Shown here piece after piece: positions 6,388 through 10,394 of a stretch of DNA of 10,394 nucleotides (its first letter is position 1; every line of letters begins with the position of its first letter). The stretch is from NCBI GenBank assembly GCA_017539635.1, contig JAFYCQ010000080.1:1-10394 (forward strand), read 5' to 3'. The translations under genes were made by a program, and so were the position numbers. Source of the DNA: Oscillospiraceae bacterium (GTDB lineage: Bacteria > Bacillota > Clostridia > Oscillospirales > Oscillospiraceae). The notes below the pieces were generated by a model that had not been told where the DNA came from, did no database searches, and worked only from the letters and a program-made list of their open reading frames with translations.

Positions 6388-6942
6388 ATGAGACTTGACG
6401 AAAAATGGATAAGGGCCCATCTTCCGGCAGACTGTGCCGGGGACTCTATTGACGTTTTTTCCCGTTATTATCTGGACGGGTTGACCGTAATGTCTGAGGG
6501 AGAACGGGGAGAGGCGGATTCAGTTGTCTATCAGGCAAAAAGCGAAGAAGATCTGCGCTACTGGCAGTTTGATATTATTTGTTGTTTTGTCGGCAAGGCC
6601 GATCATTCAAAGATCTGGCGTTATTACAGAGATCATGCCGAAGACGGAAAATGGTTCTATATTGAGCGCAGACATTATGATTACAACGCTATCGAAGATC
6701 CGAGGCTCCCGGGATTTGAGAGCTATCTGCGAAATCTCAAGTGCGGTTTTCCGCCTGACAGATGGGAAAAGAAGGTTCAGGAGCATATCCGCCTTATGAA
6801 TTTCTGGTATTCAAAACCCCACTGGGATTATGACAGAGAAAAGCTTTGCTTCATAGAAATCAGCGATTCCAGGGAACACGATGACCGAAATGATAAAACA
6901 GATGAACCGAGACCCGGTTCAATAATAAAGATCATAGACTGA
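6388..6942 (+). CDS. Uncharacterised 184-residue aromatic-rich protein
   Basis: I do not recognise this gene with confidence. It has ATG with GAGGTAAG (6373-6380) upstream, no signal peptide and no membrane segment, so it is probably cytoplasmic. It is rich in Trp, Tyr, Arg and Asp. Notable stretches are RYYLDGLTVMSEGERG (26-41), DLRYWQFDIICCF (55-67), WFYIERRHYDYNAIEDPRL (89-107) and KVQEHIRLMNFWY (129-141). The tail after 160 is charged and probably disordered. The Y-W followed by a conserved-looking helix and Trp/Arg-rich body recalls small immunity-type proteins of polymorphic toxin loci (Imm63 comes to mind), but this is only a resemblance and no toxin gene is seen. It follows tex by 38 nt with no terminator. 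Its GC is much lower than tex (about 40% in a sampled 60 bases), hinting at separate origin. Confidence 0.75.
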   Translation: MRLDEKWIRAHLPADCAGDSIDVFSRYYLDGLTVMSEGERGEADSVVYQAKSEEDLRYWQFDIICCFVGKADHSKIWRYYRDHAEDGKWFYIERRHYDYNAIEDPRLPGFESYLRNLKCGFPPDRWEKKVQEHIRLMNFWYSKPHWDYDREKLCFIEISDSREHDDRNDKTDEPRPGSIIKIID

Positions 6943-7011
6943 CAAATTTGAATTCACAAAGAGATCTTCCGAAGAGACAAACAGGTGAAAACAAGAAAAA
7001 TACTGTGATGA

Positions 7012-7200
7012 GCGGAACAGACGGTAAGAACAAACTTCTGCGGCAATAAGGATACGATAGCTTTATCGGAACCCCGTTGGCAGGCGGCAGCGATGCACGA
7101 TCTTGCGCCTGCCGGCGATCTCATGGATTTCTTGGTCAGCAGAAAGAAAAAACACGTACAGTATTGTTTGTCGGCGGTAGATTTTATCATAAGAAAGTGA
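7012..7200 (+). pseudogene. Possible gene remnant: protein-like open frame without a start
   Basis: The frame from 7012 to the TGA at 7198-7200 encodes 62 residues with natural-looking composition, for example NKDTIALSEPRW and APAGDLMDFLVSRKKKHVQY. Two stop codons in tandem (7006-7011) precede it. The only ATG (7093) would give 35 residues with a poor ribosome site. It may be the tail of a decayed gene, or a chance open frame over the structured DNA at 7055-7113. I cannot assign a family. Confidence 0.25.
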
Positions 7201-7255
7201 TATACTTCATATACATAATTATTTATTTATATGAATACTCTATGCGATTACGTAT

Positions 7256-7274
7256 GCCGCTTGCATTAAGCGGC
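7256..7274 (+). promoter_or_regulatory. Hairpin just upstream of the ribosome site of the YwaF-like gene
   Basis: A 7-bp perfect stem, GCCGCTT with AAGCGGC, around a GCATT loop. It ends 11 nt before the ribosome site at 7286-7292. With no T-run it is unlikely to be a terminator; leader stabilisation or translation control is possible. Confidence 0.4.
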
Positions 7275-7285
7275 TTGCTGAGGCA

Positions 7286-7292
7286 GAGGGGG
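7286..7292 (+). promoter_or_regulatory. Ribosome-binding site that fixes a GTG start
   Basis: GAGGGGG stands seven bases before GTG at 7300, an ideal spacing. The first in-frame ATG (7309) would be 16 bases away. This decides in favour of the GTG start. Confidence 0.75.
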
Positions 7293-7299
7293 TAATTGC

Positions 7300-8073
7300 G
7301 TGTATCCCATGATCCACGCGCTTTTGGAGGATAAAAAGGGCGGTATTACGTTCACCTGCTTTAGTATATGGCATGTCGTCTATATACTGGCGGCTGTAGT
7401 ACTTATTGCCATGATCTGCCTCGCAGTAAGGAAAAACAAGACCGCCGGGAACAGGGCGGCGGAGATCCTTATAGATATTGCTTTCGGCCTGTACGTTGCA
7501 GACTTTTTCCTTATGCCGTTAGCCTATGGTGAGATCGACATTGAAAAGCTGCCTTTTCATATTTGCACGGCAATGTGTGCGGCCTGCTTTTTGAGCAGGA
7601 GAATAAAGTGGCTGGAAAGCTGCCGCCTCCATTTTGCTCTCCTGGGATTCGTTTCTAATCTTGTATATCTGATCTATCCGGCGGGGCTTATGTGGCAGGG
7701 AGTTCATCCCTTCTGCTACCGGGTGATCCAGACCCTGGCATTCCACGGCCTGATGACAGCTTATGGCTTCATAACGCTGCTGTATGACGAGGACAGGCTG
7801 TCTTTCAAGACCTGTTACAGGGATCTGATAATCATAGCCTGCATGTCCTGCTGGGCTGTTCTGGGCAATCTGTTTTATAACGGCAGGGCAGGGGATTACG
7901 ACCACTTTTTCAACTGGTTTTTCGTTGTCGAAGATCCCTTCGGCATGATCGATCCCGCAACAGCGCCGTTTATAATGCCGATAGTCAACATCATCATCTT
8001 TTTCGCTGCCGAAATGGTCATATACGGATTTGTATATGCTGTCAGAGCAGTAAGAAAAAAGAAGTGTTCCTGA
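7300..8073 (+). CDS. YwaF/TIGR02206-like multi-pass membrane protein (TMEM164 superfamily)
   Basis: A 257-residue integral membrane protein with about seven hydrophobic segments (near 22-42, 57-75, 85-99, 111-130, 143-161, 175-193 and 224-249). The segment 84-89, LPFHIC, matches the LP-x-H-x-C core typical of TIGR02206/YwaF proteins, and H149 (LAFHG) lies 60 residues further. From memory, the human relative TMEM164 uses a Cys-His pair about 58 residues apart for acyl transfer between phospholipids, so C89 and H149 are plausible catalytic residues here; that role is inference. Also conserved-looking are the Y-P-A-G-L-M segment (126-131) and the EDPFG segment (211-215). The start is GTG, fixed by the GAGGGGG site seven bases upstream. 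The next gene starts 67 nt later without an intervening terminator. Function in bacteria is not established; lipid remodelling is the leading guess. Confidence 0.75.
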   Translation: MYPMIHALLEDKKGGITFTCFSIWHVVYILAAVVLIAMICLAVRKNKTAGNRAAEILIDIAFGLYVADFFLMPLAYGEIDIEKLPFHICTAMCAACFLSRRIKWLESCRLHFALLGFVSNLVYLIYPAGLMWQGVHPFCYRVIQTLAFHGLMTAYGFITLLYDEDRLSFKTCYRDLIIIACMSCWAVLGNLFYNGRAGDYDHFFNWFFVVEDPFGMIDPATAPFIMPIVNIIIFFAAEMVIYGFVYAVRAVRKKKCS

Positions 8074-8140
8074 TCGTATGTGAGAAACAAGACGGCAAAC
8101 GGCTGTAATTAGCCTGTTATTTACTGAAAGGAAGAACGAT

Positions 8141-10036
8141 ATGAAAAAGAAGCTTACCGCACTCGCCCTTGCTCTTGCGTTGGCCTTGGGCCTTGCTGCC
8201 TGCGGCGGAAATGAGAGCACTGTGTCCCCGGACAGCGCCGCCGCCGGAACAGAGAGCACGGCCGCCCCGGAAGCCGCCTCCGCCGTAACCGACAGCGCCG
8301 CAGCAGCTGACGCCGCCTCCATGGACGTATGCGGCCCCGAAGAGCCGGATGCCCTCGATCCCGCCGTTTCCTCCTCCACGGACGACGAAACTTTGCTGCT
8401 CCACCTGTTTTCAGGCCTTGCCAAGTGGGAAGAGGACGATAACGGCGTCTTGAAGGTCGTACCCGACTCCGCCGTGGAGCTGCCGGAGGGCGTGCAGAAC
8501 GACGACGGCACCGCCACCTATACCTACACTCTCCGGGACGGTCTGGCCTGGTCCGACGGTCAGCCTGTCACGGCAAGCGACTTTGTCTTTGGCTGGCAGA
8601 GAGCCGCCTCCACCGAGCTTGATTCCGATTACAGCTACATGTACGCGGTAGTGGACGGCTATGAGGAAATGTGGGAGACCGACGATGACGGCAGCTACGT
8701 AAACCCCGACGCAAAGCTCAACGCCAGGGCCCTGGACGACAAGACCGTTGAGATAACCCTTAATAACGCCGTTCCCTATTGGAACGAGCTGCTGGCATTC
8801 CCCGTCTTCTTCCCCGTCCGGGAGGACATTGTGGCTGACAAAGACTGGACCCTTGATCCGTCAAATTATATCTGCAACGGTGCTTACACCATCAGCGAAT
8901 GGGACCACGACAACCTCATGACTCTTACTAAAAACCCGTATTACCATGACGCGGACAGTGTGAAAATGGAGACGATACGTTTTTCCCTGTGCGACGACGC
9001 CCGGGAAAGTCTTGAAAAATTCAAGAACGGCTCGGCAGATTTCATTTTCTACGTACCCAACGACGAGGTCTCCACGCTGAAGGAGCAATATCCCGATGAG
9101 CTCATGATAGAGGGACAGACCGGCACGCTCTTTATCTGCTGGAACATAAATGAGGACATCCTGCCCGCCGACTCCGGCCTTACCGGCGCGGAGGCAGAGC
9201 TTGCCAGAGCCGAAATACGCCGGGCAGTGGGTCTTTTGCTGGACCGCAGCTATCTTGTGGAGGAAGTGATCCTGGGCGGTCAGGCCCCTGCCTCCTCCTT
9301 CGTGTCCATGGGAATCTCGGACTATGACGGCTCCGAGTTCTATAAAAACGCCGGCCGCAGCAGCGGCTTTGAGGGCTACTATGATGTTTCCGCAGACGCT
9401 TTCCGGTCAAATGTTGACACCGCAATGGAGACGCTGAAGAAGTATTACGACTATGACGAGGCCTCCGGCAAGCTGACCGACTTCCCCTCAATGGTCTATG
9501 TTTATACCGGCGAGTCCCACAAGGCTATAGCCGAGTATTTCCGGAGCGCTCTTGGCGACGCGGGAATCCCCCTGGAAATAGAGGAGCAGGATTGGAAAAC
9601 GATCACTGAGAACCAAAAAGAGGGCAAATACACCCTGGGCAGGAACGCCTGGGCTGCCGACTACAACGACCCCATCTGCTTCCTGGATATGTGGGCTTCC
9701 GATTCCGGCTGGAACTACGTCCATTTCGGACAGCAGGCCCATAAGGATCTGGCCGTGTACAGCCTGGATCTGACGCCCTACGGCCTTGATACGAAGGTGG
9801 AAAACGGCACCTGGGCCGAGACCTATGATGTGCTCATAGACGCCATAAAGAGCTGCACCGACGACGAAAACCGTTACGCCATGATGCACTGCGCCGAGGA
9901 CATTCTCATGAGCACCGGCTGCATAACCCCAATAAATTACTACACCAATGTATTCATGATGAACAGCAGCGTAAAGGGCCTTATCTCAACGCCGCTGGGC
10001 TTCAAGCTGTTCACGTACTGCACCGTTGAAGACTAA
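8141..10036 (+). CDS. Oligopeptide-type ABC transporter substrate-binding lipoprotein (OppA-like)
   Basis: A 631-residue extracellular lipoprotein of the SBP family 5 (OppA/DppA). It captures peptides or similar solutes and delivers them to a membrane permease. Residues 1-20 form a lipoprotein signal with lipobox LAAC; C21 is the lipid anchor. Residues 22-62 are a low-complexity Ala/Ser/Thr linker. The binding fold follows from about 66: DALDPAVSSSTDDE (70-83), LRDGLAWSDGQPVTASDFVFGWQRA (split here as LRDGLAWSDG 131-140 and QPVTASDFVFGWQRA 141-155) and a C-lobe with the family-typical W-x-A-D-Y-N-D-P. The ATG has AAAGGA (8127-8132) eight bases upstream. No permease or ATPase gene is within the window and a terminator follows, so it is either an orphan binding protein or served by a permease encoded elsewhere. 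The substrate is unknown. Confidence 0.93.
   Translation: MKKKLTALALALALALGLAACGGNESTVSPDSAAAGTESTAAPEAASAVTDSAAAADAASMDVCGPEEPDALDPAVSSSTDDETLLLHLFSGLAKWEEDDNGVLKVVPDSAVELPEGVQNDDGTATYTYTLRDGLAWSDGQPVTASDFVFGWQRAASTELDSDYSYMYAVVDGYEEMWETDDDGSYVNPDAKLNARALDDKTVEITLNNAVPYWNELLAFPVFFPVREDIVADKDWTLDPSNYICNGAYTISEWDHDNLMTLTKNPYYHDADSVKMETIRFSLCDDARESLEKFKNGSADFIFYVPNDEVSTLKEQYPDELMIEGQTGTLFICWNINEDILPADSGLTGAEAELARAEIRRAVGLLLDRSYLVEEVILGGQAPASSFVSMGISDYDGSEFYKNAGRSSGFEGYYDVSADAFRSNVDTAMETLKKYYDYDEASGKLTDFPSMVYVYTGESHKAIAEYFRSALGDAGIPLEIEEQDWKTITENQKEGKYTLGRNAWAADYNDPICFLDMWASDSGWNYVHFGQQAHKDLAVYSLDLTPYGLDTKVENGTWAETYDVLIDAIKSCTDDENRYAMMHCAEDILMSTGCITPINYYTNVFMMNSSVKGLISTPLGFKLFTYCTVED
8201..8330 (+). 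repeat. Low-complexity Ala/Ser linker segment in the OppA-like gene
   Basis: This stretch codes for the Ala-, Ser- and Thr-rich spacer between the lipid anchor and the binding fold. The word GACAGCGCCGC occurs twice (from 8231 and from 8291), giving the repeated peptide DSAAA. Such linkers vary fast in length by slippage. Confidence 0.6.
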
Positions 10037-10042
10037 GCAGCC

Positions 10043-10080
10043 GCCCCGTACAAAGGACACCATAGACATATGTATGGGGC
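10043..10080 (+). repeat. 10-bp inverted repeat just after the OppA-like gene
   Basis: GCCCCGTACA (10043-10052) pairs with TGTATGGGGC (10071-10080), one G-T wobble, with an 18-base loop. It starts seven bases after the stop codon. The following bases are GAGGGAG, not a T-run, so it is not a classic terminator by itself; it may protect the 3' end of the message. Confidence 0.5.
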
Positions 10081-10129
10081 GAGGGAGATTTCAGACGATC
10101 GTTAATGAATCAATATCCGATTTAATAAC

Positions 10130-10166
10130 AAACGAGCACACCGTTTCCGATGTGCTCGTTTTCTTT
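10130..10166. terminator. Rho-independent terminator after the OppA-like gene
   Basis: An 11-bp perfect stem (AAACGAGCACA 10130-10140 with TGTGCTCGTTT 10151-10161), a 10-base loop and a T-rich tail (TTTTCTTT). It ends the rightward unit and lies beyond the 3' end of the leftward partial gene at 10234, which it could also serve. Confidence 0.85.
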
Positions 10167-10233
10167 ATGCAGCTTGGGGGAGCGGGAAAGGTGATGCGTC
10201 GGAAATTATTCCTCCTGCTGCCTCATACCGTGT

Positions 10234-10394
10234 TTACTCCGCGACCTTCTTCATCTGGAAGGTGACGGTGAAGGTGCTGCCGTCGTCGCCGCCGCGCAGG
10301 GCAGTCCAGTTCATGGTGTCCCCGTCGATCGCTATCTCCCAGGATTCCCGCGTTTCAGTATTGCCGTCACCCCAACGGGTGCAAAGCAGATTGC
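10234..10394 (-). CDS. C-terminal end of an unidentified protein (partial)
   Basis: On the minus strand a frame runs from the window edge to TAA at 10236-10234, giving 52 residues. It is too short for a start to be seen; the gene begins beyond the window. The sequence has beta-strand character: WGDGNTETRESWEIAIDGD, then MNWTALRGGDDGSTFTVTF and the end QMKKVAE. The W-x-I-x-I-x-G-D pattern with a final strand F-x-V-x-F resembles the last strands of lipocalin-like or small beta-barrel domains of clostridial exported proteins, but I cannot name a family. GC-rich codon use matches the flanking genes, which supports it being real. It converges on the OppA-like gene. Confidence 0.6.
   Translation of the reverse strand, partial: NLLCTRWGDGNTETRESWEIAIDGDTMNWTALRGGDDGSTFTVTFQMKKVAE

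Larger units (their letters stand above)
6943..7299. other. 357-nt gene-poor spacer with several hairpins
   Basis: No convincing gene lies between the 184-residue protein and the YwaF-like gene. Structures visible: CGATA-GCTT-TATCG (7055-7068); an 8-bp perfect arm pair GGCAGGCG (7079-7086) and CGCCTGCC (7106-7113), extendable by two wobble pairs; and GCCGCTT/AAGCGGC (7256-7262 with 7268-7274). None is followed by a clear T-run. The part 7200-7250 is very AT-rich and should hold the downstream promoter, but I find no good -35/-10 pair (TATCAT 7185 and TATACT 7201 are the best -10-like words, with poor -35 partners). Confidence 0.6.

Noticed and set aside
6954..7190. A 78-codon minus-strand frame in the 6943-7299 spacer
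   Set aside because: The composition (Cys/Phe/Ser/Leu-rich, no motif) looks noncoding and there is no ribosome site before its ATG.
7206..7235. Inverted repeat TTCATATA / TATATGAA in the AT-rich part of the spacer
   Set aside because: Eight AT-only-type pairs with a 14-base loop in a very AT-rich stretch are likely by chance.
7519..8517. A 332-codon minus-strand frame spanning the YwaF-like gene and the start of the OppA-like gene
   Set aside because: Its Ser/Ala low complexity is the complement of the lipoprotein linker, and it crosses two well-supported plus-strand genes.
10026..10265. A 79-codon plus-strand frame at the end of the OppA-like gene
   Set aside because: It reads through two hairpins, including the terminator, and overlaps the better-supported minus-strand partial gene.
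1..10394. Defence system, CRISPR array, prophage or transposon
   Set aside because: No nuclease, integrase, transposase, reverse transcriptase, toxin-antitoxin pair or regularly spaced repeats were seen on either strand.

Overview
The window looks like chromosomal DNA of an anaerobic gut- or sediment-type Clostridia bacterium (Bacillota, probably Oscillospiraceae-like). This is inferred from protein style (an S-layer-homology L,D-transpeptidase, an OppA-type lipoprotein, a TIGR02206/YwaF-like membrane protein), strong AGGAGG-like ribosome sites, TTGnnn/TATAAT promoters and a GC-rich coding background interrupted by AT-rich spacers. No tRNA, rRNA, CRISPR array, insertion sequence or phage gene is visible.

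Layout. (1) 1-240: the C-terminal end of a succinate dehydrogenase/fumarate reductase iron-sulfur subunit, closed by a strong two-way terminator (281-322). (2) 388-1651, minus strand: a two-gene operon of a small protein with two zinc-ribbon-like repeats and an 11-nt-overlapping PAP2-family membrane phosphatase; its promoter is at 1722-1750. (3) 1652-1964: an AT-rich divergent spacer with promoters facing both ways and an 11-bp perfect inverted repeat (1847-1857 / 1908-1918) that brackets the rightward promoter. (4) 1965-3968: a secreted SLH plus beta-rich plus YkuD L,D-transpeptidase, ending in its own terminator. (5) 4196-6349: a full-length Tex/YhgF RNA-binding protein, followed 38 nt later by an unrecognised 184-residue protein (6388-6942) with clearly lower GC. 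(6) 6943-7299: a 357-nt stretch without a convincing gene, containing three hairpins and a protein-like open frame with no good start. (7) 7300-8073: a multi-pass YwaF/TMEM164-like membrane protein starting at GTG. (8) 8141-10036: an oligopeptide-type ABC transporter substrate-binding lipoprotein, then a long-stem hairpin and a terminator. (9) 10234-10394, minus strand: the C-terminal end of an unidentified protein that runs off the window.

How it fits together. Most genes are independent housekeeping or cell-envelope functions: respiration or fumarate reduction, lipid-phosphate dephosphorylation, 3-3 peptidoglycan crosslinking, RNA/transcription accessory function and peptide uptake. There is no single multigene pathway and I see no defence island or biosynthetic cluster. 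The least explained parts are the zinc-ribbon/PAP2 pair (with a lost zinc ligand and a substituted PAP2 arginine), the inverted repeat around the SLH gene promoter, and the lower-GC segment 6350-7300 with its orphan gene and structured spacer.
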